This document shows, in pieces, positions 1 to 7,286 of a stretch of 19,577 bases of DNA. The stretch lies in NCBI GenBank assembly GCA_043778575.1, contig JAYWFX010000073.1, positions 1 to 19,577 of the forward strand, read 5' to 3'. Position 1 is the first letter of the stretch. Each line of letters opens with the position of its first letter. The DNA comes from JAYWFX01 sp043778575. Its GTDB lineage: Bacteria; Patescibacteriota; JACMRA01. The translations under genes were made by a program, and so were the position numbers. The notes under the pieces were generated by a model. The model did not search any database and was not told where the DNA came from. It worked only from the letters and a program-made list of their open reading frames with translations.

Positions 1-62
1 ATGACACCTTTACTCTAACAACCAAACTAGATCACTAATACTTCAGTACCATTCATGGTAAG

Positions 63-95
63 AACCAAATCCTTCTACTTTAGTGGAAGGTGGTT
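63..95. repeat. Inverted repeat / hairpin at the 3' end of the first minus-strand gene
   Basis: The arms at 71-78 and 83-90 pair around a 4-nt loop, with an outer AACCA/TGGTT pair (63-67 and 91-95) after a 3-nt bulge. One position is T against G, a wobble in a plus-strand transcript but an A-C mismatch in a minus-strand one. The repeat covers the last codons and the TAG stop (75-77) of the minus-strand gene. No strong T-run follows on either strand, so a terminator role is only possible. It could also be an mRNA 3'-end structure. Confidence 0.4.
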
Positions 96-914
96 TAATC
101 TTTCTAACTCTGCAATCAAGGTACTTTTTGATTCAGGTGTTACTTGGCAGCGGACTGATTCTAATTTCTGTACAATTTCATCCAATATAATAGGTAAAAG
201 GGCTATTCTATTTTTAGAGAGATAATTGTACAATACCTCCTGTATTTGAACACAATCAAGATCTGGAAATTCATCATTTGGATCCACTTGCCATTCCAGC
301 ATAGTTTTACGTGCTGTTTGTATCGTCTCATACATACTAGGATTTAGTTTGTAGTATTCAATACCTAGATGATAGATGTGAGTACGAAGCTCTATGAGTC
401 TCGATATATTCTTCTCATAGTCAGGATCAACATCTAGCATATAGGTCTTTATTATACTGATAGTCTCTTCGTGTTTTTCATTATTTCTCGTGCGATTCCT
501 CAAATCCTCCCAGATTTCAATCGGTACAGACGGTGGGCAAGGAGAGCCCATAAGAGTATTTGCAATGTTTGATGACTCAACAATATAGCGAATATTCTCT
601 GGATCTAGGAATTTATCTCGCTTTGCAGTATCGTTTTCAGCCGTATGAATGATACTCTTGATGAAATAGTTTGCAACCGCCTCATCCACACAGCTGGTTA
701 ATTCATGATTTTCTACAGATATACCAAGACACACTGCGATTGGATTTGAAATAAGATGGTATGTCTCATGTGATTTTTGTACGATAAAATTCCCAGTAAA
801 CCAGCTTAATACCTTTTGTGTGCTTTCTCTACCGATGCTTGACTCTGCGTAAATACCTTCACGCTTTTTTGAGTCTACTGAAGTAGCGAGTTTATATCTG
901 CCATATTCTATCAT
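75..914 (-). CDS. Hypothetical cytoplasmic protein, 279 aa
   Basis: This is an open frame of 279 codons starting at an ATG (912-914) and ending in TAG inside an inverted repeat. I do not recognise the family. The protein has no signal peptide or membrane segment. It is acidic and charged and looks mostly helical, with many E/K-rich stretches in the second half (about residues 140-270). It contains four scattered Cys and a Cys-Pro-Pro near residue 125, but no catalytic motif I can name. The next gene upstream on the same strand (968-1261) is 53 nt away, so the two could be co-transcribed. No Shine-Dalgarno sequence precedes the ATG. An AT-rich stretch just before it could hold a -10 box, but no convincing -35 is visible. 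It is a real gene by length and codon content; the function is unknown. Confidence 0.75.
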   Translation of the reverse strand: MIEYGRYKLATSVDSKKREGIYAESSIGRESTQKVLSWFTGNFIVQKSHETYHLISNPIAVCLGISVENHELTSCVDEAVANYFIKSIIHTAENDTAKRDKFLDPENIRYIVESSNIANTLMGSPCPPSVPIEIWEDLRNRTRNNEKHEETISIIKTYMLDVDPDYEKNISRLIELRTHIYHLGIEYYKLNPSMYETIQTARKTMLEWQVDPNDEFPDLDCVQIQEVLYNYLSKNRIALLPIILDEIVQKLESVRCQVTPESKSTLIAELERLNHLPLK

Positions 915-967
915 TTAATATACAAAGCACACTGTTTATGTTTACTCAAGCCAAAGTCCACTAATCG

Positions 968-1261
968 TTATTGTAAAGTGGTGTGAGACTTCAAGATCAT
1001 GTAGTTACAGATAATCGCAGTAAAAACACCAAGCCAAATAAGGCTATTTAATAGTGAAAATGATGCGATATAGTCGATTCTCAGAAAAATATAGTTGATA
1101 ACCCTATAAATTCCCATGAATACAAATGATAAAAGTATCGGTGAAATAATCAATAAAACTTTTTGCTTCGATGTAGTCTTTTTATGAAAGATAAACAGTC
1201 CAAACAAGGAAACAGGAAAAATACATGTCAGTAGCATTGAGGTTATTATTTTGGGAAGCAT
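968..1261 (-). CDS. Small integral membrane protein, 97 aa
   Basis: The frame codes for 97 residues with three hydrophobic segments at about residues 5-27, 34-56 and 65-90. These are separated by a short basic loop (HKKTTSKQK) and an Arg/Asp-containing loop. The basic loop between segments 1 and 2 suggests that face is cytoplasmic. No family is recognised and no enzymatic motif is visible. The ATG lies about 17 nt after the stem of a rho-independent-type hairpin that ends the upstream secreted-protein gene. It is therefore either expressed by read-through or from a promoter hidden in the T-rich stretch just ahead of it. There is no Shine-Dalgarno sequence. Its length and lack of homology make it a moderate-confidence gene. 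Confidence 0.6.
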   Translation of the reverse strand: MLPKIITSMLLTCIFPVSLFGLFIFHKKTTSKQKVLLIISPILLSFVFMGIYRVINYIFLRIDYIASFSLLNSLIWLGVFTAIICNYMILKSHTTLQ

Positions 1262-1278
1262 ATTAAAAAATTAAGTAG

Positions 1279-1306
1279 CCCAGACTCGAATTGAAACGAA
1301 TCTGGG
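1279..1306 (-). terminator. Rho-independent-type terminator after the secreted-protein gene
   Basis: Arms of 10 bp at 1279-1288 and 1297-1306 flank an 8-nt loop. In the minus-strand transcript all pairs form, one of them a G-U wobble; in a plus-strand transcript the same position is a C-A mismatch. On the minus strand the stem is followed within a few bases by a T-rich run (TTAATTTTTT). This orientation fits termination of the 1866-1330 gene, whose stop lies about 25 nt before the stem. Confidence 0.7.
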
Positions 1307-1329
1307 GTTGACAAACAGAACCTTAAAAC

Positions 1330-1866
1330 TTAGTAGTTGTAAAACGCTCCATCGTCGTAAGTTTTGCAATGTCCTGCTGGAATATCGTCTAAATTAACGA
1401 TTCCACCAAGATCAATTGTTTTTCCTCCACTGTGATTAACATGAATAGAAAACTTGATTGGAGTGTTTTGGATGTAGGTAGTCAATGGAAATGCTAAGTC
1501 AACTGTGTAAAACCGTCTGTCACCAGACCAATAATTACCAATTTTACTAACATTCTTCCATGCTGGACTTGAAGGAAATCCAAATGTTTGTCCCCACAAG
1601 TTAAAACCGATTGCATATGCAGAGAACTCTTTGAACTCCACAGAATTGACTCGATTCCTAACACTAGGATCTCCTGAACCAGCTTCAGCATTAACTCGAT
1701 AACGAACTACAGCTCCAGTGTTACAAGCACGAGCGTACTTGATTTCACCAAAAATGCCGTCTCGGTATTGCCAATTTTGAGACGCACTCGCTGATTCTGT
1801 TGCTACAAAATTTAGAAGAGCACTCAAGACTATAGATGGAAGCCAAGCAAAAATTACGTTTCGCAT
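1330..1866 (-). CDS. Secreted protein of unknown function, 178 aa
   Basis: The N-terminus is a typical Sec signal peptide: Met-Arg start, a hydrophobic core at about residues 4-22 (IFAWLPSIVLSALLNFVA), then small residues (ESASAS) that suggest signal peptidase I cleavage near residue 28-29. The mature part of about 150 aa has alternating hydrophobic residues, many aromatic residues and Gly/Asn turns, consistent with a beta-sandwich. It has two Cys (CNTG near residue 48 and GHCKTY near the C-terminus) that could form a disulfide outside the cell. No lipobox, sortase motif or C-terminal anchor is seen, so the protein may be released. I do not recognise the family. It is transcribed divergently from the lipid operon at 2033 and is followed by a hairpin terminator, so it is probably a single-gene unit. 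Confidence 0.75.
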   Translation of the reverse strand: MRNVIFAWLPSIVLSALLNFVATESASASQNWQYRDGIFGEIKYARACNTGAVVRYRVNAEAGSGDPSVRNRVNSVEFKEFSAYAIGFNLWGQTFGFPSSPAWKNVSKIGNYWSGDRRFYTVDLAFPLTTYIQNTPIKFSIHVNHSGGKTIDLGGIVNLDDIPAGHCKTYDDGAFYNY

Positions 1867-1996
1867 ATTATTTTTTTCAAATTAACAACAATGAGCTGAA
1901 AAACGAGCAATTAGGACTGCTCTTTGTTCACGCAAGCACTTTTTTTTTGATGTCAATAATTATGTGATATTCCTATCAAAATACGATATGTCACAG

Positions 1997-2025
1997 TTGA
2001 CACTCTCTTGGTTTGTCTGTAGTAT
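1997..2025 (+). promoter_or_regulatory. Sigma70-type promoter of the lipid operon, predicted leaderless
   Basis: A perfect -35 box TTGACA (1997-2002) and a -10 box TAGTAT (2020-2025) are separated by exactly 17 nt. Only 7 nt (2026-2032) lie between the -10 box and the ATG at 2033, so initiation at the usual distance would begin at or within a base or two of the start codon. This gives a leaderless mRNA and shows that the longer GTG-initiated frame from 1964 would run through the promoter itself. Confidence 0.8.
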
Positions 2026-2032
2026 GCTCTCC

Positions 2033-2614
2033 ATGAGAAATTTTCTCTCCGTAAATAATCTGCCTAATTCAATTAGTGCTCTTGGTGTTATTGTGAACAT
2101 ATTCAATATTTGGCAATCATTATCTGCACACAATTTTGTACTCACTCTAATTCTCCTAAACATAGGTATATTTCTCGACTTGATAGATGGTTATATCGCC
2201 AGAAAAATAGGTCATGAATCCAAACTCGGAGCTACGATTGATACGATCAATGATGTTATTTTGTACTTGCTGACACCGATGATAATCATCTTCAACAAAA
2301 CTGGCTTTGGTGCATTTCAACTTACATATATATTGGTAATCTTTAGTGGAATCTGGAGATTGAATCGCTTTCTACACAATGGTTTGATTAGTCAGAACAA
2401 CAAACACTTTTATGTCGGTGTTCCAGTGTATTTTAATCTCGTAGCAATACCAATCATATTCTCACTCAAGATGAACTGGATTATCGTGCCGTATTCTGTA
2501 ATTATGAGCTGGTTGATGGTCTCGAATCTAAAAGTTTTCAAATTTGGTTTGGTGTCCTCCTTGTGTTTGATGACTATACTCAATGTCACTATTTTGATAG
2601 CATATTATGGTTAA
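2033..2614 (+). CDS. CDP-alcohol phosphatidyltransferase family protein
   Basis: This is an integral membrane enzyme of 193 aa that transfers a phospho-alcohol from a CDP-activated lipid or alcohol. The family signature DGx2ARx8Gx3Dx3D is complete: D52, G53, A56, R57, G66, D70 and D74 in the 193-aa numbering. These Asp residues bind the divalent metals and CDP. Several hydrophobic segments follow, as in PgsA, PssA and archaeal head-group synthases, and the length is normal for the family. The acceptor (glycerol-3-phosphate, serine, inositol phosphate or other) cannot be read from the sequence. I chose the ATG at 2033 because NNLPNSIS just behind it matches the usual family N-terminus and because a consensus promoter occupies the upstream codons. 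It is the first gene of a five-gene operon and overlaps the next gene by 8 nt. The likely donor is a CDP-lipid made by the CarS domain encoded at 7944-9053. Confidence 0.9.
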   Translation: MRNFLSVNNLPNSISALGVIVNIFNIWQSLSAHNFVLTLILLNIGIFLDLIDGYIARKIGHESKLGATIDTINDVILYLLTPMIIIFNKTGFGAFQLTYILVIFSGIWRLNRFLHNGLISQNNKHFYVGVPVYFNLVAIPIIFSLKMNWIIVPYSVIMSWLMVSNLKVFKFGLVSSLCLMTILNVTILIAYYG

Positions 2615-3152
2615 TGAATTGATCAGAAAAGCCCTTCACATATTTGTTTGCGTGTTTTTCCTAACTGTCGCATATATAACGAATACACCAGTAGCATACC
2701 TGTGTTTTTTTGGATTATATGTCGGTATGTTGGTTTTATTGAGATTAGGAGTTCTGAGTCTTATAACCAAGATTAACAGAAAATCTATTGGGCACCATCT
2801 TATTTTTGTAGGTTGTTTGATAATCTTTAGTTTTTTTATACTATCAAAAGATGATACAGCATTTCAATTTGGCATAATTACTCTGATGCTTGCTGATACG
2901 CTTGCAATTGCTGGTAGACCGATACAAAACCTACTCTCAAAGCGAAGAAGCAGCTCAGGAAAAAGTATCTTGGGATCTATGATATTTTTTGTAGTATCGC
3001 TGATTATCGCTTTTTTCTTGCACATAAATATCTCACCCATATTTATCACCTCAATGATACTACTAGCTGTTGCTGAACATAAATCTACAATGGGTTTTGA
3101 CAATGTTATCATCCCAGTGTTTTCTTTTGTCATCGTTCATTTTATTGCATAG
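2607..3152 (+). CDS. SEC59/VTE5-type CTP-dependent lipid kinase (dolichol or phytol kinase family)
   Basis: This 181-aa protein consists mostly of hydrophobic segments. Three landmarks of the dolichol kinase / phytol kinase / CTP-dependent diacylglycerol kinase superfamily (COG0170 type) appear in order. They are an N-terminal RKxxH (R7, K8, H11), a central ADTLA followed by an SSGKSxxGS loop (about residues 92-119), and a C-terminal acidic-to-DN element (AEHK ... GFDNVIIPV). Known members use CTP to phosphorylate polyprenol, phytol or diacylglycerol. The substrate here is unknown. With a UbiA prenyltransferase as the next gene, a prenol is the most natural guess, since kinase plus UbiA recalls phytol salvage in plastids and cyanobacteria. 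The same superfamily is related to CDP-diglyceride synthases, so cytidylyltransferase activity is an alternative. The ATG overlaps the upstream stop by 8 nt, and the next start follows the stop after 2 nt. No Shine-Dalgarno sequence is seen, so translational coupling is likely. Confidence 0.75.
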   Translation: MVNELIRKALHIFVCVFFLTVAYITNTPVAYLCFFGLYVGMLVLLRLGVLSLITKINRKSIGHHLIFVGCLIIFSFFILSKDDTAFQFGIITLMLADTLAIAGRPIQNLLSKRRSSSGKSILGSMIFFVVSLIIAFFLHINISPIFITSMILLAVAEHKSTMGFDNVIIPVFSFVIVHFIA

Positions 3153-3154
3153 TC

Positions 3155-3976
3155 ATGATTATCAAAAATACACTCAATTATCTTTTTGAGAGATTTCAAA
3201 TACACTACTTGCTCCCATTGATAATCCTAAGCAATCTTGGGTTGTCAGCCATCAGTCAGTATTCAGATAATCATGTTTTTTTGTACAAGATTTTCGCACT
3301 AAATATATTTCAATATTGGATAATTAGAGTTGTGGATGAGATATTTGACTTTGAGCATGATAGAATTTTTTATCCAAATAGACCTACTGTGCGAGGTGAA
3401 ATTTCAATACAGTGGCTTGTTTATAGTTTATTTCTGGGTGCTTTCATATTCTGTGTCGTTTTTTACAATCAAATAAACACACTTTTGCCTGTATTACTTA
3501 TTCTGAGCATGTATTGCGTTATCAATAAAAAATACGAAAAATTCCTCCTAGAACGGATTGGCTTTATAGCTACTAACCTAGTTAGTCTAATCAGCTCTGT
3601 GATTATTATTTCTAGTACTATTTATATGTGGTCACTCAATGGTGATGTTTTTAATGCACCCAACATCATCAAATACACTGCACTAACTATTTCAGGAACG
3701 TTGCTACTCGAATTCAGTCGAAAAATCAGTCGAAAAAATTCAGATAATTATATCAGCCACCTCGGTATCAATGCCTTTTGGAATATCATACTGATACTGT
3801 CGCTTGTGATTTGTCTGATGATAAAAACTCATTGGGCAATTGTGCTGGGAGCGTTGTCTATAATTCAAAGATTTGCATTCCCTCGACTGTTTCACAAGCA
3901 TAAATATAGTATCATTCAGGGTTCGGTGTACTTGATATACGCGACCGCTCTCTGGCTATTCTCTTTATTTGTATGA
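3155..3976 (+). CDS. UbiA-family membrane prenyltransferase, 273 aa
   Basis: This polytopic membrane protein has a clear first Asp-rich UbiA motif, D61xxxD65xxxD69 followed by RIFYPNRP and then GEIS. It is close to the usual N/DDxxDxxxDxxxxPxRPxxxGxIS and binds the Mg-diphosphate of the prenyl donor. The length and the eight or so hydrophobic segments fit the family. The second Asp-rich motif is not the usual YDxxxD. At its place, after GTLLLEF near residue 185, the sequence reads SRKISRKNSDNY, a basic version I have also seen in other uncharacterised UbiA-like proteins. The acceptor may be aromatic (quinone-like), a glycerol phosphate (digeranylgeranylglyceryl-phosphate synthase-like) or something else. 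It lies 2 nt after the SEC59-like gene, and its TGA overlaps the next ATG by 4 nt, so it is an operon member. Confidence 0.85.
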   Translation: MIIKNTLNYLFERFQIHYLLPLIILSNLGLSAISQYSDNHVFLYKIFALNIFQYWIIRVVDEIFDFEHDRIFYPNRPTVRGEISIQWLVYSLFLGAFIFCVVFYNQINTLLPVLLILSMYCVINKKYEKFLLERIGFIATNLVSLISSVIIISSTIYMWSLNGDVFNAPNIIKYTALTISGTLLLEFSRKISRKNSDNYISHLGINAFWNIILILSLVICLMIKTHWAIVLGALSIIQRFAFPRLFHKHKYSIIQGSVYLIYATALWLFSLFV

Positions 3977-6273
3977 TAATAACTTCACAAAACATTACTG
4001 TCGATACACTTTCACAAGTTGGAGGGAAAGCAAAAAATCTAGCTATTCTTGGTGCAAACGGAATTAAAATATGTCCATTTGGGATTGTTACTGATAGTGA
4101 AATCTTTGATATTGATAATTTTAAAGAGCTTGTTTCTATTTTACAACTTCGCACTGGTCAGAAAGTAATTCTACGCTCGAGTGCAAATGTAGAAGATAGT
4201 TCAGAGTATTCCTTTGCAGGGCTGTTAACATCAAAAATTGTCGAGTGTAGTTTTGAGGCAATTGCCAAAGGAATAGAATATCTTCGTGAGAATACAATAA
4301 CTCCAGATATACAAAAATATACTGAGTTCAAGTCTATAAAAACTGAAATAAAACTCAATATAATTATCCAGCCATATGAAAATTTTAGCGAGTCAGGAGT
4401 AGTTTTTTCTTCTAACCCGCAATGTCCAGAGACAGGTATTCTGATAAACGCAGCCAAAGGACAACCTGAAAATGTAGTAAATGGAAAAGGTTGCGAGACT
4501 ATGCAAATTGGGTACTTTGAACAACCAAAGAAATCTGAGACTCTGACGAAAAGACAAGTACAAAAACTCCTCGATGCTATCAATACCATAAAACTCATCC
4601 TGCAAGATAATATGGATATTGAGTTTGGATTTCAAGGTCACAATCTTTTCATTCTACAAGCTAGACCAATCACGACTTTTAGCAAAAATAAGCGAGTACT
4701 TATTGACTCCTCAAATATCAAGGAAAACTACCCGAATCAGGTTTTACCTCTCACATATTCTATACTCCAGCAAATGTACAATGAGACGTATTTTGACTTA
4801 TTACAGCATTCTGGTGTAAATCAAAAAACACTTTACCGACATAAAAGTCTGTTCCAAAATTTGTTGGTAAACTATAGGGGAAGTTTGTTTTACAACATGG
4901 GAAATTGGTATAAATTTAGCACTCTACTTCCTAGATCAAAGCAAAACAATGACTCTCTCAAATACATGATAACTGGCAAAACTCCTGATGATCTAATTCA
5001 TTCACGAAATCATTCAATTTTTTCACAGCTAAAATACCTAGGGGTGGTTGCCAAAAAGCTAGTATATTTCAATAGCAGCATCAAAAAATACCAAAATCAC
5101 ATCCATCGATTCTTGGAAGTTTACCAATACACCAATTTCAGCAGATTTTCACTCATCTCATTACAGGAAATATGGCATGAGTTAGGCTCAATAATCGACC
5201 ATGAAACCTATATAAACGCCGAGAATGATTTTCTGCTGATGTATTATCTGGATAAATTACGTAGATCAGTGGGTGATGAAAATAACATAGTGTCGATTTT
5301 ACAGAGTATTTCAGACCAACAACAAATATCCTCCCATCAGGTAACTGAGTTAGTAAACATAAAAGCAAAAATAGTTGATATTGGAATGCCTGAAAACCCA
5401 GATGAAATTTATCTCAGCCCAAAGTATCGTGAAATCCGAGATGAAATAATTTTGTATATTCGTAGTTACAATGGCAGATTTCCACAAGAGCTCAATTTAG
5501 CAAACCAGGACACCTCACACCAAACGATCAAATCCGTCATAGATGTAATATTTGATACACATCATAAACAGAGCATCAACGCCCCCTTAAATAATTCCAA
5601 AAGCACAACTAAATATACTAAAAATCTAGGTAAATATCTAAAAAATCGAGAACAAAATAGATTGCTACGAGCTCAGGTTTTTTCAGTAATCAGAAAGTTA
5701 TTTAGTGCAGTAGAATATCAATTAATACAAAATAATCATCTGAATGACAGTGGAGATATACAGTATTTGGCACACAATGAAATTTGGGATTATATAAATT
5801 TAAACTCCATAAACATCTCGCTCAAAGAGTTGGTAACATTGAGAAGAAAAGAATATTCAGCAACCTACCCACCAATTGTAAATTTTGGAACTACAGATTT
5901 TTTAGATTTTTATGAAGGTAAAGTGGGGCAACCACCTCAAGATATGAAACACACTCTTGATTCTTTGATCGTTGGTACGGGATGTTCCGAAGGAGAAGTT
6001 GAAGGTCAGGTCATACAGTATCAAAAAGACAAGGTGGTGGATTACTCAAACAAAATTATTATTTTCAAAAATATTGACCCAGGTATGGTGAGTCTTATTT
6101 CTCAAGCTAAAGGTATAATAATCGAAGAGGGTGGAATCCTATCTCATGGAGCTATCATCGCCAGAGAAATGAGAATACCTGCTATAATTGGTGTTCAAGG
6201 AGTTTCAAATAAAGTAAAAGATGGTCAGAATATTAGATTAAATGGTGGGGAAGGAAAAATACACTTGTTATGA
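3973..6273 (+). CDS. PEP synthase / rifampicin-phosphotransferase-like ATP-grasp and swivelling-His protein, 766 aa
   Basis: The N-terminal third is an ATP-grasp domain of the PPDK/PEP synthase type. It shows VGGKAKNL near residue 16, VILRSSANVEDS...SFAG near 64-82, SGVVFSSNP near 140, and the closing DIEFG...LFILQARPIT near 217-236. The last 100 residues are a phosphohistidine swivelling domain with GGILSHGAIIAREMRIPAIIG, the catalytic His being H725. PEP synthase would continue into a C-terminal PEP/pyruvate TIM barrel, which is absent because the protein stops right after the swivelling domain. The middle (about 240-660) is unlike anything I recognise. This order matches rifampicin phosphotransferase, where ATP gives its beta-phosphate to the His and then to a hydroxyl of the substrate bound by the middle domain. 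In this lipid operon the acceptor could be a lipid, prenol or head-group hydroxyl. It overlaps both neighbours by 4 nt. Confidence 0.8.
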   Translation: MIITSQNITVDTLSQVGGKAKNLAILGANGIKICPFGIVTDSEIFDIDNFKELVSILQLRTGQKVILRSSANVEDSSEYSFAGLLTSKIVECSFEAIAKGIEYLRENTITPDIQKYTEFKSIKTEIKLNIIIQPYENFSESGVVFSSNPQCPETGILINAAKGQPENVVNGKGCETMQIGYFEQPKKSETLTKRQVQKLLDAINTIKLILQDNMDIEFGFQGHNLFILQARPITTFSKNKRVLIDSSNIKENYPNQVLPLTYSILQQMYNETYFDLLQHSGVNQKTLYRHKSLFQNLLVNYRGSLFYNMGNWYKFSTLLPRSKQNNDSLKYMITGKTPDDLIHSRNHSIFSQLKYLGVVAKKLVYFNSSIKKYQNHIHRFLEVYQYTNFSRFSLISLQEIWHELGSIIDHETYINAENDFLLMYYLDKLRRSVGDENNIVSILQSISDQQQISSHQVTELVNIKAKIVDIGMPENPDEIYLSPKYREIRDEIILYIRSYNGRFPQELNLANQDTSHQTIKSVIDVIFDTHHKQSINAPLNNSKSTTKYTKNLGKYLKNREQNRLLRAQVFSVIRKLFSAVEYQLIQNNHLNDSGDIQYLAHNEIWDYINLNSINISLKELVTLRRKEYSATYPPIVNFGTTDFLDFYEGKVGQPPQDMKHTLDSLIVGTGCSEGEVEGQVIQYQKDKVVDYSNKIIIFKNIDPGMVSLISQAKGIIIEEGGILSHGAIIAREMRIPAIIGVQGVSNKVKDGQNIRLNGGEGKIHLL

Positions 6274-7286
6274 AAAAAACCAACTCACTGAGTACTTTTC
6301 GGCGAGATTACTCTACTCTGGTTGCTACTATATACACAAAAGATCAAATCAATAACACATTCTTATCAAAGATTGCTAGGATCAACAGGTTGTATCTGTA
6401 CTTGATAAACTGCAGGTGGAAATCTTTTAGTTCTCAGAGTTTTACGTGCTTGGCAATAATCAAAGATGGAATTGGCTATATAGGATATTTGGAGGGCATC
6501 ACACCTGAGGATTATCATCAAGCTGTTCTCATTGGTAAAGATTGGCTTGCATCACACAACATAGTAGAGATTTATTTACCAGTTGATATTTCTCTGTGGG
6601 ATCATCACCGTTTAGTTTCTCCAGATACAGCGAGTGGGAATACAATCGGGGGTACTTTTTATTTGGAACCAGCTAATCAAGATTTTTATGTAAATGAGTT
6701 TAGGAGCTGTGGACTGAGGAATTATGAACTGAGAGATTGCAAAAAAGTTGCGACATACTTCACTGCGTATCGGCAGAATTACAAATATATTGTTGAGAGC
6801 CTGAGTAAAAAAGTTCACTCTGATGGATACCAAGAATTTTCTATACAAGAAACACACAAATCACTACTACAGCTAAAGATTATATACAAAGTGTATCAAT
6901 TATCTCGCAGATTGTTTTCAGGTCATCAGGGTTTTTATGATATCGGGTTTCTGGCCTTTGTATTTGCTCGTGGATTTTTGGATACAGATCAAACAAAGCA
7001 ACAACTATATTGCATATTTCACAATACAAAAGTTATTGGGTTTTATACCTCACAAATGAGCATGATAGATACTAAAAAAAGTTATATAATTAAAACGATT
7101 GTCATCGATCCTGATTTCCAAAAAAGAGGTCTAACCTCATTAGTCATACATCATTCTCACAATCTAGCCCAAAAAATACATGCTGATCGAGTCTATTATG
7201 CAACGGTAAAATCAGACAATACAGTCAGCAAAATGGATCGAGAGAATCTTATTATGGGTTCAGAGTACGAACTATACTCTATCTAA
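6270..7286 (+). CDS. GNAT-fold N-acyltransferase-like protein, 338 aa
   Basis: The C-terminal third has the acetyl-CoA-binding signature of GNAT enzymes. A beta strand ending IIKTIVIDPDFQKRGLTSLV (about 270-290) carries the Q/RxxGxx/A-type pyrophosphate loop (QKRGLTS), followed by a helix and a YYATVKSDN strand. The N-terminal two thirds (about 1-200) resembles no family I know. They may form a second, degenerate GNAT-like half, as in FemAB or double-GNAT proteins, since DGIGYIGYLEGITPEDYHQA looks like a strand-helix GNAT element. No membrane segment or signal peptide is seen. It is the last gene of the five-gene lipid operon; its ATG overlaps the previous TGA by 4 nt. A likely job is acylating an amine on a lipid head group or the product of the phosphotransferase gene, which is inference from position. 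The stop overlaps the convergent Coq4 gene. Confidence 0.65.
   Translation: MKKTNSLSTFRRDYSTLVATIYTKDQINNTFLSKIARINRLYLYLINCRWKSFSSQSFTCLAIIKDGIGYIGYLEGITPEDYHQAVLIGKDWLASHNIVEIYLPVDISLWDHHRLVSPDTASGNTIGGTFYLEPANQDFYVNEFRSCGLRNYELRDCKKVATYFTAYRQNYKYIVESLSKKVHSDGYQEFSIQETHKSLLQLKIIYKVYQLSRRLFSGHQGFYDIGFLAFVFARGFLDTDQTKQQLYCIFHNTKVIGFYTSQMSMIDTKKSYIIKTIVIDPDFQKRGLTSLVIHHSHNLAQKIHADRVYYATVKSDNTVSKMDRENLIMGSEYELYSI

Noticed and set aside
1308..1313. TTGACA on the plus strand near 1308
   Set aside because: No -10 box at the right distance and no plus-strand gene follows for 700 nt.
1964..2032. GTG start for the CDP-alcohol phosphatidyltransferase
   Set aside because: The extra 23 residues match no family N-terminus and overlap a consensus -35/-10 pair.
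3155..3976. Archaeal digeranylgeranylglyceryl-phosphate synthase
   Set aside because: The first motif is compatible, but the second Asp motif differs; only the family-level call is safe.
4158..4598. 146-codon minus-strand frame inside the phosphotransferase gene
   Set aside because: It is antisense to conserved ATP-grasp motifs and has Cys/Phe-rich composition typical of a shadow frame.
3973..6273. Full PEP synthase (ppsA)
   Set aside because: The C-terminal PEP/pyruvate-binding barrel is missing and the middle region does not match.
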